Shown: positions 16,444-25,291, numbered from the stretch's first letter. The stretch: 31,665 nt of DNA from Archaeoglobus_B sp964471215 (GCA_964471215.1 CAYYFC010000017.1:1-31665); one strand, 5' to 3'. Numbers and translations are program-made. The notes: generated by a model not told the origin, from the sequence alone.

Positions 16444-17253
16444 ATGAAACGCACCGTCCTGATACTTGCAGCTATCCTTGTTGTGACAAACGTCTATCTT
16501 GGATACAGCTTGATGGATAAAGAAAATAAAATAAAACATCTGAATACGATCGTTGAAGGGTTTGAAAGAGAGGTAAAAAATCTAAGGAAAAACCTGGAGG
16601 AAAAGACAGATGTTATAGAAGCTCTGAAGAGAGATTTATGCGATTTGAGAAATAAACTGGATTATTTGAGGAGGGAAAGGGAAGAATTGCTGCTGAGGAT
16701 AAGGGAACTTGAGTTCTCCAGATCTGTTGAGTACAAGGTGATAGGTGTTAACGAGTCGACTGGAAAGGGGGAGATAATAGGGTTTGAGGTTGTTATGAGG
16801 AAGGGGGAGGGAGGTCTGTTCGTGAACATAACAAACGTCATACTCGGTAAGGACACGCAGCAGTCGATAATTAAGGCTTTAGATGTTGCAAAAAATGTGA
16901 CGAAGGAAGATTTAAAGGGAATGGATTTGTTCGTGCATTTCGCAGGGAAAAACGGTACATTTGTTATAGTGGGTCCAAGTGCAGGTGCTGCCATATGCGT
17001 TGCCACAATAGCCCTTATAGAGAACAAGAGTCTGAACGAGAGCGTCCTTATAACGGGAACAATAGAGAGTGACGGGACGATAGGAAGAGTTGGGGATATC
17101 CTCAAGAAGGCAGAAGCAGCAAGGGATTACGGTGCCAGGGTTTTTCTTGTTCCTAAGGGTCAGGGTATCAGATTGAAGGGTTTGACAGTTGTAGAGGTCG
17201 AGAGCATATACGATGTCATGAAATACGTTCTCTCAGATTCTGATATTCTCTAG
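16444..17253 (+). CDS. Membrane-anchored Lon-like protease (S16 family) without ATPase domain
   Basis: 269 residues from the ATG at 16444; a GTG three codons earlier is the alternative. One N-terminal membrane helix (TVLILAAILVVTNVYLGYSL, about 4-23) is followed by a charged coiled coil (about 25-95) and a C-terminal S16 proteolytic domain. The catalytic pair is S179 in GPSAGAA and K222 in GDILKKAEAA. The 43-residue spacing equals that of the Ser-Lys dyad in E. coli and Archaeoglobus Lon. No AAA+ module is present. With the signal-anchor topology the protease domain would lie outside the cell membrane, but a cytoplasmic orientation cannot be excluded. The last 21 bases overlap the convergent DUF6788-like gene. 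Confidence 0.88.
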   Translation: MKRTVLILAAILVVTNVYLGYSLMDKENKIKHLNTIVEGFEREVKNLRKNLEEKTDVIEALKRDLCDLRNKLDYLRREREELLLRIRELEFSRSVEYKVIGVNESTGKGEIIGFEVVMRKGEGGLFVNITNVILGKDTQQSIIKALDVAKNVTKEDLKGMDLFVHFAGKNGTFVIVGPSAGAAICVATIALIENKSLNESVLITGTIESDGTIGRVGDILKKAEAARDYGARVFLVPKGQGIRLKGLTVVEVESIYDVMKYVLSDSDIL

Positions 17254-17601
17254 CATCCTTATAGTCCTTCTAATCCTCTTCAGCTCATCTATTATCATCC
17301 TCGCCCTCCTTCTCTTTCCAACCTCAAGAGCGTCCACGACCTTTCCTATGTAAACCCATCTTCTCTTATTCCTACCAACGTATTCGACCAGGTAATAGTA
17401 TGGACCGTGGGGACATCTCTTACAACCCTTCTTACCACATCTTACGTACTTGAGAACTATAGAACCCTTCGGAAAGCCCAGTTCATGAAGCTCTTTTATA
17501 AGTTCCTTTTCCTTCCTCTTAAGCTCTTCTATCTTCTTCTTTCTGATCCTTATCTCCTCAAGTTTGCTTTTCAAGATTCTCTCAGCATCTTCGATTCTCA
17601 T
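17233..17601 (-). CDS. Small basic Cys-containing DUF6788-like protein under a palindromic promoter
   Basis: 122 residues. An N-terminal Lys/Glu-rich helix, probably a coiled coil (about 3-41), is followed by a compact core with C55-x4-C60-x2-C63-P-H65-GPYYYL, which could bind zinc, then beta-like YVGRNKRRWVYIGK and a basic helical tail. The CGKKGCKRCPHGPYYY signature is what I associate with DUF6788-type archaeal and phage/plasmid proteins; no biochemical function is known to me. The ATG lies only three bases from the inner end of inverted-repeat site B, so its message is probably leaderless and repressible. It may bind nucleic acid and could itself be the regulator of sites A and B (speculation). 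Confidence 0.75.
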   Translation of the reverse strand: MRIEDAERILKSKLEEIRIRKKKIEELKRKEKELIKELHELGFPKGSIVLKYVRCGKKGCKRCPHGPYYYLVEYVGRNKRRWVYIGKVVDALEVGKRRRARMIIDELKRIRRTIRMLENIRI

Positions 17602-17603
17602 TA

Positions 17604-17650
17604 TCTTACCTAACTACTATGTTATATTTATACATTATGGTTAGGTAAGA
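17604..17650 (-). promoter_or_regulatory. Inverted-repeat operator enclosing a TATA box (site B)
   Basis: Arms TCTTACCTAACTA (17604-17616) and TGGTTAGGTAAGA (17638-17650) match as an inverted repeat with one mismatch, around a 21-bp spacer. On the minus strand the spacer contains ATGTATAAATATAAC, a TATA box about 26 bases before the ATG of the DUF6788-like gene. Arms and spacer core match site A at 12035-12082 in sequence and orientation. Confidence 0.7.
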
Positions 17651-17736
17651 AATCAAGATCTAATAGACTCGATTAAAAGGGCTGATGTACTCAAAAATGA
17701 ACGGATAAAAGCGATATAACAACTCAAATGAGAATT

Positions 17737-19440
17737 TCAGGCCCTGAAAAGTTCACCGAATTCGGATATATCTCTTTCACTGCTTAAAAGCTCCCTGAGC
17801 ACTGTTACGAGTCTATCGGTTTCAACCCTTATCTGTCTGGTAGTGTCCCTGTCCCTAATCGTGACAGTGTCGTCTTCAAGTGTCTGATGATCGACTGTTA
17901 TGCAGAAAGGAGTTCCTATCTCATCAAATCTCCTGTATCTCCTGCCTATACTTCCCGAATCGTCGTACTCTGCATAAAACCCCTCTTTTCTAAGCATCCT
18001 TAATATCTTCAGGGAGTAATCTATAAAGGCAGGTTTTGAAAGAAGCGGTAAAACTGCAACCTGAATCGGTGCAAGCCATCTCTTAAGCCTGAGAACCCTT
18101 CTCTCCTCCCCGTCGACTATGTCCTTATCGAAGGAGTGATCCAGAATTGCATAGGTTATTCTGTCAAGTCCAAACGATGGTTCGACGACGTGAGGTATCA
18201 TCTTCTTACCGTGAACCTCCTCCTCAACATCCTTTACCTCGAAGAAATCTCTCCCTATCTCGATTGTTTCACCGTCAACCTCAACCCTTATAACTTCTAT
18301 ATCCCCATTTACATCCATATCGCTTAGGATTTTAGATATCTTCTTAGCCTTCTCTCTGTAAACAGGTCCGAGCTTTTTCATATTTGGAATTATCCTCTTC
18401 CTCTTAACCCTTATAGGCTCCTTGAACTGAACGAAGACGCTGAGATCCTCCCCGCTCAGCTCCATGTGCCTTCTGAGATCGTAATCCGTTCTATCGGCTA
18501 TTCCCACCACCTCTATCCAGCCGTAGTTTGTCAGAACCTCGGCATCCCAGCAGTCTATTGCATAATGAGCCCTCTCATCATCCTTATGCTGCCTGAATCT
18601 CAATCTTTCTTCCTTTATTCCCAAATCTATCAGAAATCTTCTCGTTTTTCCTATGAAGTACGCCATGAGCTCATGGCATATTATCCCCCTCTCCACGGCT
18701 TCCTTGAGTCTTATCTCGTATTCAACGTCGTTCTTGTCGAGAAGTCTAACTACGTCGTTTTCGTACATTTTAAAATCAGGATGCCTCTTTTCATCAGGAA
18801 GTACAAAGAACTCGAGCTCTGCCTGGTTGAACTCCCTGAGCCTTATAACACCCTGTCTCGGACTTATCTCGTTCCTGTACGCCCTGCCTATCTGTGCTAC
18901 ACCGAACGGCAACTTGTTTCTGAAGTAGTCGACAACCCTCTTGAAGGCTATGAATATGCCCTGAGCGGTTTCGGGTCTAAGATAACCGTTTTTACCCTTC
19001 CCCGGTCCAATTTTCGTCGTAAACATGAGGTTGAAGTGGAAGGGTTCCTTAAACCTTCCACCGCATGTACACCTCAAATCGTAGCTGTCTATTATCTCCT
19101 TCACAGCATCTATCGAACAGTCCACCTCTATATCCAGTTCATCCTTTATGTAATGATCCGCTCTGAATACCTTTCCGCATTTCTTGCATTCTATCGCCAC
19201 ATCCGTAAAGGATTCGACGTGACCAGATGCTATGAATATCTCCTCGATGTTAACGTTCGGCGTATCTATCTCTATCGCCCTCTCGTTTATCACAAAATAC
19301 CTTCTCCAGATATCCTCAACCCTTCTTCTTAAGTTATTTCCGAGAGGACCGTAATCTATAAATCCTGCCATACCACCGTATATCTCAAAAGACTGCCAGA
19401 AAAATCCTCTTCTAACAAGCATCTCCATGAGCTCACTCAT
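17737..19440 (-). CDS. glyS: Glycyl-tRNA synthetase (homodimeric class II type)
   Basis: 567 residues, normal for the archaeal/eukaryotic alpha2 type. Charges tRNA-Gly. Visible features are the N-terminal MLVRRGFFWQSFEIYGGMAG segment, cysteine pairs CKKCGK and CTCGG in the inserted zinc-binding region, class II motif 2 (GRAYRNEISPRQGVIRLREF) and motif 3 (EPSFGLDRI), and a C-terminal anticodon-binding domain beginning near LAPIQVAVLPLL. On the minus strand a TATA-like CTTTTAAAAAGTG lies about 25 bases before the ATG. It is divergent from mre11. It is a housekeeping gene transcribed toward the origin, against the trend of its neighbours. Confidence 0.97.
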   Translation of the reverse strand: MSELMEMLVRRGFFWQSFEIYGGMAGFIDYGPLGNNLRRRVEDIWRRYFVINERAIEIDTPNVNIEEIFIASGHVESFTDVAIECKKCGKVFRADHYIKDELDIEVDCSIDAVKEIIDSYDLRCTCGGRFKEPFHFNLMFTTKIGPGKGKNGYLRPETAQGIFIAFKRVVDYFRNKLPFGVAQIGRAYRNEISPRQGVIRLREFNQAELEFFVLPDEKRHPDFKMYENDVVRLLDKNDVEYEIRLKEAVERGIICHELMAYFIGKTRRFLIDLGIKEERLRFRQHKDDERAHYAIDCWDAEVLTNYGWIEVVGIADRTDYDLRRHMELSGEDLSVFVQFKEPIRVKRKRIIPNMKKLGPVYREKAKKISKILSDMDVNGDIEVIRVEVDGETIEIGRDFFEVKDVEEEVHGKKMIPHVVEPSFGLDRITYAILDHSFDKDIVDGEERRVLRLKRWLAPIQVAVLPLLSKPAFIDYSLKILRMLRKEGFYAEYDDSGSIGRRYRRFDEIGTPFCITVDHQTLEDDTVTIRDRDTTRQIRVETDRLVTVLRELLSSERDISEFGELFRA

Positions 19441-19589
19441 GGATTTTTATCCTCGCACACTTTTTAAAAGACTTATCTTTAGACATAACAAATTATTTTA
19501 TTCAAACAGTTTTATTCAAATATTATTAACAGCAAGTGGCATACGTCCTTAGCAAAAAAGAGATATTTTACCGTAACGATTTCCTAGTG

Positions 19590-20855
19590 ATGTTGAAGTT
19601 TGTTCACATGGCAGATATCCATTTGGGTTACAGACAGTACAACTGCGAGGAGAGGCTGATAGACTTTGCCCAGGCATTTCTGGATGCCGTCAAATTTGCA
19701 ATTGAGAAAAAGGTTGATTTCATACTCATAGCTGGTGATCTTTTTCATAAAAAAAACGAAATAGACCCTCTAACTCTCACCCAGGCAACCAAAATACTTG
19801 AAAAGGCAAAGAAGTCTGGAATACCGGTGATAGCTGTTGAGGGAAATCACGATTCCACTTACTTTAGAGAGAGCTTTTCATGGCTTGATTACCTATCAAA
19901 ATCGGGACTGATAATAAATCTAAAACCGTCATTCGATGAGGGAGAAATGGTGATCGATGAATGGGATGGTGAGAGCGGAGCTTATGTTGATCTTGACTGC
20001 GCGAGAATTTATGGGATGAAGTACTACGGTTCTCTATCTGAAAAGATACTTGAGGAGTACAGGAAGAGGATAAGGAGAAGGGATTTCACTATATTCATGG
20101 CTCATGTGGGTGTTGAGGGTTACATGGATATATACGGATGTGTAAATCCGTCAAAACTTTACATGCTCAGGGAAAGGGTTGATTACATTGCACTCGGGCA
20201 TATACACAGGAGCTTCGTCGAAAATGACTTCATATTCAATCCGGGAAGTCTTGAAACATGTGATATAAGCGAGCTGAAATTTGATAGGGGATTTTTCTAC
20301 GTCGAAGTCGAAGACGAAATAAGATACGATCTTATCAGGAACAGGAGAAGGGATTTTGTTGTTTTGAGGTACGAATTAAAGGATTTGGATTACGATGGTT
20401 TCAGGAGGTTTCTTAAATCGAAGAAATCGGGGAAAAAACCTGTTGTAGATCTTACTCTGAGCGTAAGTAAGAGCATTAGAAGGGAGGTGGATGAGGATAG
20501 GATTAAAAGAATCGTCAACGAAGTTTTTGACCCGTTACTTGTAAGGCTGAAATGGGAGCTGTACGATTCGTTCTTCACTGCTAAAAGGATAGATACGGAA
20601 TCAAGGGAGTCTATAGAGAAATCCGTTATAGGGGATCTCCTTAGAAGCCTAAAATACGGCGACATAGTTGACGAGGTCATAAGTCTTAAGAACGTTTTCA
20701 GCTCAAACTTCAAGATTGAGCTTGTTGACAGGTTTATAGAGGATATAATCAGGGGATTTAAGGAGGAGAAGGTTGAGAAAGAGAGCACGGATGAGGAAGA
20801 GGTGTGGGACTGGAGGAAGGCCTATGATAAGGGAATTAAGACTCGTAAACGTTAA
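19590..20855 (+). CDS. mre11: DNA double-strand break repair nuclease Mre11
   Basis: 421 residues from the ATG at 19590 (MLKFVHMADIHLGYRQYN); the frame is open to 19536 but family members begin here. Two-metal phosphoesterase that, with Rad50, processes DNA ends. The metal-binding motifs occur in order: D9-x-H11, GDLFH with D50, GNHD at 85-88, FMAHVGVEG, and LGHIHRS. A capping domain and a Rad50-binding C-terminal helical region follow. The 3' end overlaps the rad50 start by 32 bases, so the two are co-translated as expected for a complex. The herA and nurA genes that often accompany the pair in archaea are not in the adjoining sequence, at least on this side. Confidence 0.95.
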   Translation: MLKFVHMADIHLGYRQYNCEERLIDFAQAFLDAVKFAIEKKVDFILIAGDLFHKKNEIDPLTLTQATKILEKAKKSGIPVIAVEGNHDSTYFRESFSWLDYLSKSGLIINLKPSFDEGEMVIDEWDGESGAYVDLDCARIYGMKYYGSLSEKILEEYRKRIRRRDFTIFMAHVGVEGYMDIYGCVNPSKLYMLRERVDYIALGHIHRSFVENDFIFNPGSLETCDISELKFDRGFFYVEVEDEIRYDLIRNRRRDFVVLRYELKDLDYDGFRRFLKSKKSGKKPVVDLTLSVSKSIRREVDEDRIKRIVNEVFDPLLVRLKWELYDSFFTAKRIDTESRESIEKSVIGDLLRSLKYGDIVDEVISLKNVFSSNFKIELVDRFIEDIIRGFKEEKVEKESTDEEEVWDWRKAYDKGIKTRKR

Positions 20856-23490
20856 GAGCTATCAGAACCAAGTGATAAAGTTCAGGGATGGTGTTAATGC
20901 TATAATAGGGGAAAACGGGGCTGGAAAGACAACTATTCTTGAGGCAATAGGATTTGCACTCTTTGATTCCTTGCCATACAGAATATCGGAGTTTGTGAAG
21001 AGGGGAGATAGGAGATGTGAGGTAAGGGTAAAGATAGTCAATCCGAGGGATGAGAGACTTTACGAGGTTGTAAGAAGGGTTGAGGATGGGAGAACTGTTG
21101 AATACTATGTTAGAGATGTTGAAACTGGTAGAAGAATAGAGGGTGCCGAAGGGGTTCACGGAGTTCTCCAGTGGATAAAGGATATTTTTGGATTTGAAAC
21201 CGATATAAGAAGCCTTTTTGAGAACGCGATAGGTGTTAGTCAGGGCAGGATTTCATCTCAGTTTCTGGAAATACCGAGCGTCAGAGACAGGATATTTTCA
21301 CCTCTCATAGGCGTCGAGAGTTACAAGAGGGCGTATGAGAAGAGTAGGGAGTACGAGAGATTCCTGGAAAACAGGTTGAGGAAGCTCGAGATAGAAATTG
21401 TATCGCTGAGGAAAGATGTTGAGAATCTTGAAAAAATGAACGAATTGCTTGAGAAGTTGAAGAAGGAAAGAGATGAAAAGAGGAAGATGCTGAAGGAAAT
21501 AGAATCGGAATTGAAAGTAATTTCTGAGAAGATAGATCATCTGGAAAGGGACTTAAGGAAGCTGAACGAACTTAGACTAAGGAAGGCAGGGATAGAATCT
21601 GATATTAAAAACTTAGCATCTAACATGGAGTCACTCGAAAGAGAACTGAAAGAGCTGTGCAAAGTTGAGGAAAAGATAAGGAAACTGGAGGGATGCCACA
21701 GGGAATACATAGAAGCCGAACGTGAAATCAGGAGACTGGAAGAAGAGAGATCAAGGATCGAAGGGATTGTTAAAGATTTAATGGATATGAGGGTTCAGCT
21801 TGAGAAGGTAGAGATGAGGATTGATGAAATAAGGCGAATAATTGATGAGATAAGGGAATGTGAAAGGATAATTGATGATGTAAAGGAGAAGGCTAGAAGG
21901 GAAGAGGAGCTCAGGAAGAAGTTACAGGAAATAGAGATAATGGAGGGAGAACTGGAATCGCTTGAAGAGGAGTTAAGAAAAACAGAGGAAGAAATTGAAA
22001 GGAAAAAATCAAAACTAAGAGAAATCGAAAAAAAGGAGAAGAAGCTTAAAGAGCTTGAGGAGATTGCTGGAAAGATACCGGATGAGATAGAATCTAAAAG
22101 GGATGAGGTGTTATCTCAGCTCAGCTCTATAAAAAGGGAGATATCAGCAAGGGAAAAGGAACTAGATCTCATGAGAAAGGGTTTATGCCCGATTCTGAGG
22201 GTTAGATGCGAACGCCTTCTGAGCTCGCTCGGAGATAGGGAAAGGAAGCTAATATCATTAAAGAAAAAATATAAAATAATTGAAGAAAAATTTGAAAGAA
22301 TAAACATGATGCTCAAAAGAAGAAATGAGGTGTTAAATCTAATTGAGAAGATAAAGGCAGAGATAGGGGAAAAATGGGAAACGATGATGGAAATGGAGGA
22401 GAGAAAGAGGAGGTTTGAGGAGATAAGACGTAAAATCGATGAGATAAGGAGATCTGTTGGTATGAAGGGGAAAATTCTGATGGAGCTTGAAGACTTGAAG
22501 GGATCCTCTTCGGTTCTCTCATCTCTAATTGAGAAGATATCGAAGAAGGATGAGTACGTTAGGGGGTTAAAGGATCTTGAGGATCAGAGGCGAGAAATTT
22601 TGAAGAATCTGGAGAAATTGGAGGAATCGGAATGCCGTCTGAGGTATTTGAACGAAAGACTAATCGATCTTAAGAGGATTGTCGAAGCAAGAAGGGAATG
22701 CTATGAGATGTACATAAAGCTCAGAACGGAGACTTCTAGGAGGGATGAGATAAGGAGAAATCTCGATGAGCTGAGAAAAAGATACGAGGAACTTAGACTT
22801 GAGTTCGATAAAATAGTCGATGAGATTTCAAGGATTGAGGTTGATGAGGTCTATCTGGATGAGCTTAGGAATAGAAGGAACGAGCTCATGGCAATTAAAA
22901 GTAAGATCGAGGGGTCGCTAGACATAATTGAATCCCAGATATCTTCCGTTGAGAAAGAAATAAAGGCTGTGAGAGAGAAAAAGGATATTTACAAGAGAAT
23001 GCTGGATGAGAGGGATATGGTAGAGAAGAAGCTGAAATTCGTGAGGGACATGAGGGAGGTATTTAAGAGAGCAGTTCCTGAGATAACAAAGGCATACGTT
23101 GAAGCCGTATCGGTCGAGGCCAACAGGATATTTTGCGAGATAATGGGTGATTACAACTGGGAATTAAGATGGACGGAGGATTTCGGTATAAGGGCAAAGT
23201 ACATGGGCAAGGAAATAGATTTCAGCCAGATGAGTGGAGGAGAGCAGGTATGCGCAGCTCTTTCGATAAGACTTGCATTGTTAAAGGTATTATCGAATAT
23301 AGGAATTGTATTCCTGGATGAACCAACCCAGAACATGGATGAGATAAGGAGGAGAAACTTCGCCAATCAGATTTCAAAGGTCGGGGGATTCAGGCAGATA
23401 TTTATAATAAGCCACGATGATACGTTTGAGGAGATAGTAGAGCACGCAGTTAAAGTTAAGAAGGAGAACGGGATATCGATCGTTGTTTAG
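20824..23490 (+). CDS. rad50: DNA double-strand break repair ATPase Rad50
   Basis: 888 residues from the ATG at 20824 (MIRELRLVNVKSYQN); the longer frame only overlaps mre11. SMC-like ATPase partner of Mre11. Order: Walker A GENGAGKTT near 33-41, about 300 residues of coiled coil, an apex, the return coiled coil, then the signature MSGGEQVCAALS and Walker B VFLDEPTQNMD. At the apex, where Rad50 normally carries a CxxC zinc hook, the sequence is C455-P-I-L-R-V-R-C462: the second hook cysteine is replaced by Leu and the next cysteine comes three residues later. Apart from this the length and layout are normal. Confidence 0.96.
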   Translation: MIRELRLVNVKSYQNQVIKFRDGVNAIIGENGAGKTTILEAIGFALFDSLPYRISEFVKRGDRRCEVRVKIVNPRDERLYEVVRRVEDGRTVEYYVRDVETGRRIEGAEGVHGVLQWIKDIFGFETDIRSLFENAIGVSQGRISSQFLEIPSVRDRIFSPLIGVESYKRAYEKSREYERFLENRLRKLEIEIVSLRKDVENLEKMNELLEKLKKERDEKRKMLKEIESELKVISEKIDHLERDLRKLNELRLRKAGIESDIKNLASNMESLERELKELCKVEEKIRKLEGCHREYIEAEREIRRLEEERSRIEGIVKDLMDMRVQLEKVEMRIDEIRRIIDEIRECERIIDDVKEKARREEELRKKLQEIEIMEGELESLEEELRKTEEEIERKKSKLREIEKKEKKLKELEEIAGKIPDEIESKRDEVLSQLSSIKREISAREKELDLMRKGLCPILRVRCERLLSSLGDRERKLISLKKKYKIIEEKFERINMMLKRRNEVLNLIEKIKAEIGEKWETMMEMEERKRRFEEIRRKIDEIRRSVGMKGKILMELEDLKGSSSVLSSLIEKISKKDEYVRGLKDLEDQRREILKNLEKLEESECRLRYLNERLIDLKRIVEARRECYEMYIKLRTETSRRDEIRRNLDELRKRYEELRLEFDKIVDEISRIEVDEVYLDELRNRRNELMAIKSKIEGSLDIIESQISSVEKEIKAVREKKDIYKRMLDERDMVEKKLKFVRDMREVFKRAVPEITKAYVEAVSVEANRIFCEIMGDYNWELRWTEDFGIRAKYMGKEIDFSQMSGGEQVCAALSIRLALLKVLSNIGIVFLDEPTQNMDEIRRRNFANQISKVGGFRQIFIISHDDTFEEIVEHAVKVKKENGISIVV

Positions 23491-23552
23491 AAAAATACAT
23501 TCTCTCCAATACAGGGTTCTGCGTCTTGGGAGAAGTTTTATTTACATATCCT

Positions 23553-23564
23553 TTAGATATCTGA
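23553..23564. promoter_or_regulatory. TTAGAT-type imperfect palindrome at promoter of membrane protein gene
   Basis: TTAGATATCTGA, one mismatch from a perfect palindrome, four bases before the ATG at 23568. It shares the TTAGAT half-site with the perfect palindromes upstream of the cytochrome c gene at 26446-26471, so one regulator could act on both. The site is short and could be chance. Confidence 0.3.
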
Positions 23565-23567
23565 TAA

Positions 23568-24611
23568 ATGCACATAGATGAGGAAATAGCCGAGACCATA
23601 AGGCAGTCCATAATTGGATTGGACAACTATATACTCGTGGGTTTAACGATAGTAGTATGGGGAACAGCGTACGCCGTCATTTCTCTAATAGCGGGTAACT
23701 ATATAATCTCAGCATGGATCGGATTCACTCTGGCAATACTTGGTCTCTACGCCATCCTAACTCTTTTAATTGATTTCATCGAATACAGATCTAGAAAATC
23801 ACTGGGATTTTCATGTAGATTTTTTATATTTATATCTATATATTTAATACTCTTATTAAGTGTATACAGGATATTACCACCTGATTTACTTTTAAAACCG
23901 CTAGATATAATTACAGATAATCTCTTTTACGTCTTAATAATACCATTGATAACGAGAGACATTCTGGATGTCATAACGGTTAGAAGATACGGTCATCTCG
24001 AATTTTTAAGGGTAGATAGGAAATCCGAAGAAAAGCTCGAGTTTATCCTATTAACAGTGCTAATTGCAATAATCTATGGAGTCGTTGTTGTTTTCTTCAT
24101 AAACTCATTCGGGAACATTCTGAACTTACTCATACCGATTCCAATTATGGCAGTGATACCTTATATAGTTCTCAAGAGTAATTTTATGAGGAATAGGGAT
24201 ATAGAGTTCGCGGGGAAACATATATTTAAGATCCTTTTACACATAATTGTATTCTTCATATCGATAATATTCCTCTTTAGGGCGTGGCTAATATACAGCC
24301 ATAGGGCACACACGGAATTGCTGGAAGTTGTAGCTGGATCGACCATCGTAATCACCGGAGTACTTCATTCCGCAAGAAAGCTTCGAGATCTGAGATTCAC
24401 TACTCCCAGAAGTATTTCAAAGTTTTTGTTCGGGCTAACAGCATTAGGAATCGGAGGAATAGTAATAGCAGTTCTCTTAAACGTCTTTGCTGGGATAGGT
24501 GAGTCCACAGTTGACATGGCAATGGTCCGTCTCTACATAGCCCATTGCATAGGTATGTGCTTGGCACTTGTACTGAGCATTGCTAATCACTTGAGGTGTT
24601 TATTCAAATGA
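23568..24611 (+). CDS. Multi-pass membrane protein of unknown function
   Basis: 347 residues with roughly nine or ten hydrophobic segments, for example ILVGLTIVVWGTAYAVISLI, IFISIYLILLLSVYRIL, FILLTVLIAIIYGVVVVFF and IIVFFISIIFLFRAWLIY. Loops are short and no cofactor or catalytic motif stands out; the few histidines do not form an obvious heme or metal pattern. A TATA-like TTTTATTTA at 23536-23544 lies about 27 bases before the ATG, and a TTAGATATCTGA palindrome overlaps the predicted start site. It is convergent with the cytochrome b gene, four bases apart, so it is not in its operon. I do not recognise the family; a transport or redox-membrane role would be a guess. Confidence 0.75.
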   Translation: MHIDEEIAETIRQSIIGLDNYILVGLTIVVWGTAYAVISLIAGNYIISAWIGFTLAILGLYAILTLLIDFIEYRSRKSLGFSCRFFIFISIYLILLLSVYRILPPDLLLKPLDIITDNLFYVLIIPLITRDILDVITVRRYGHLEFLRVDRKSEEKLEFILLTVLIAIIYGVVVVFFINSFGNILNLLIPIPIMAVIPYIVLKSNFMRNRDIEFAGKHIFKILLHIIVFFISIIFLFRAWLIYSHRAHTELLEVVAGSTIVITGVLHSARKLRDLRFTTPRSISKFLFGLTALGIGGIVIAVLLNVFAGIGESTVDMAMVRLYIAHCIGMCLALVLSIANHLRCLFK

Positions 24612-24615
24612 AGCA

Positions 24616-25290
24616 TCACTCCTCCGCTTCTTCGTGGTACTTTATCTTTTCCAATCTCCTCCCTGTAAACATCGACTTTATTACACCGAATATTATTACG
24701 GCATAGAAATGCGTAAGAACTATTACTCCGAATACAAACATTCCTAACCTGTGAATTATTCTGAAGAGTGTGTAACCGTCATCTATCATCAAAGCCCTTG
24801 CAACATCGTCAAATGCGTTGTATATGAAGTCGAGGTTAAAGTATATGGAAAGACCTGTTATTCCCATTATTATGGCAAGCGCGAAATAAGTCCACCAGAC
24901 AAGGATCTCTGTCGGTATTATCTTCTCTACGTACTCCTTTTTCTTCGGATCGTAACCCCTCGGATCTTCAACATGCGGCCCTAGCTTGAACCAAGCCCTC
25001 AGCTCAGCTATGAAAAACTTTATACCGTAAGGAATCCTTATAATGCTGAAGAACTTCCATTCCTTGGCTATTATATATCCAAGCATAAAGAACCAGGCAG
25101 CACCGAAAACTATGCTCGTATAGAAATGTATGTCGAGAAACAGGGACTTATCCGGTGCCTTAAGATTGAAAACCCTACCTATGAACAATCCGGTAATGAG
25201 TAGTATGAAAAAAGTGGAAAATATTGTCCAGTGACAAATCCTGTAAAATAGTGAATGTCTCAGGACTTCTATTTCATTTTCTTCTTTCAT
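24616..25290 (-). CDS. Membrane cytochrome b (formate dehydrogenase gamma / b561-like)
   Basis: 224 residues with four membrane helices; histidines in or near them are H11 and H20 (LRHSLFYRICHWTIF), H55 (IHFYTSIVFG) and a pair in helix 4 (RIIHRLGMFVFGVIVLTHF), enough for two b hemes. The arrangement resembles the NiFe-hydrogenase/formate-dehydrogenase gamma-type cytochrome b fold. It probably exchanges electrons between membrane quinone and the multiheme cytochrome encoded immediately upstream (one base between stop and ATG). The pair thus looks like a small quinone:cytochrome c oxidoreductase, serving extracellular electron transfer or respiration (inference). The physiological donor and acceptor cannot be read from sequence. 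Confidence 0.88.
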   Translation of the reverse strand: MKEENEIEVLRHSLFYRICHWTIFSTFFILLITGLFIGRVFNLKAPDKSLFLDIHFYTSIVFGAAWFFMLGYIIAKEWKFFSIIRIPYGIKFFIAELRAWFKLGPHVEDPRGYDPKKKEYVEKIIPTEILVWWTYFALAIIMGITGLSIYFNLDFIYNAFDDVARALMIDDGYTLFRIIHRLGMFVFGVIVLTHFYAVIIFGVIKSMFTGRRLEKIKYHEEAEE

Positions 25291-25291
25291 T

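Noticed and set aside
18466..19332. Long plus-strand frame (288 codons) inside glycyl-tRNA synthetase
   Set aside because: It is antisense to a fully conserved synthetase and its translation has no family-like features; a shadow frame.
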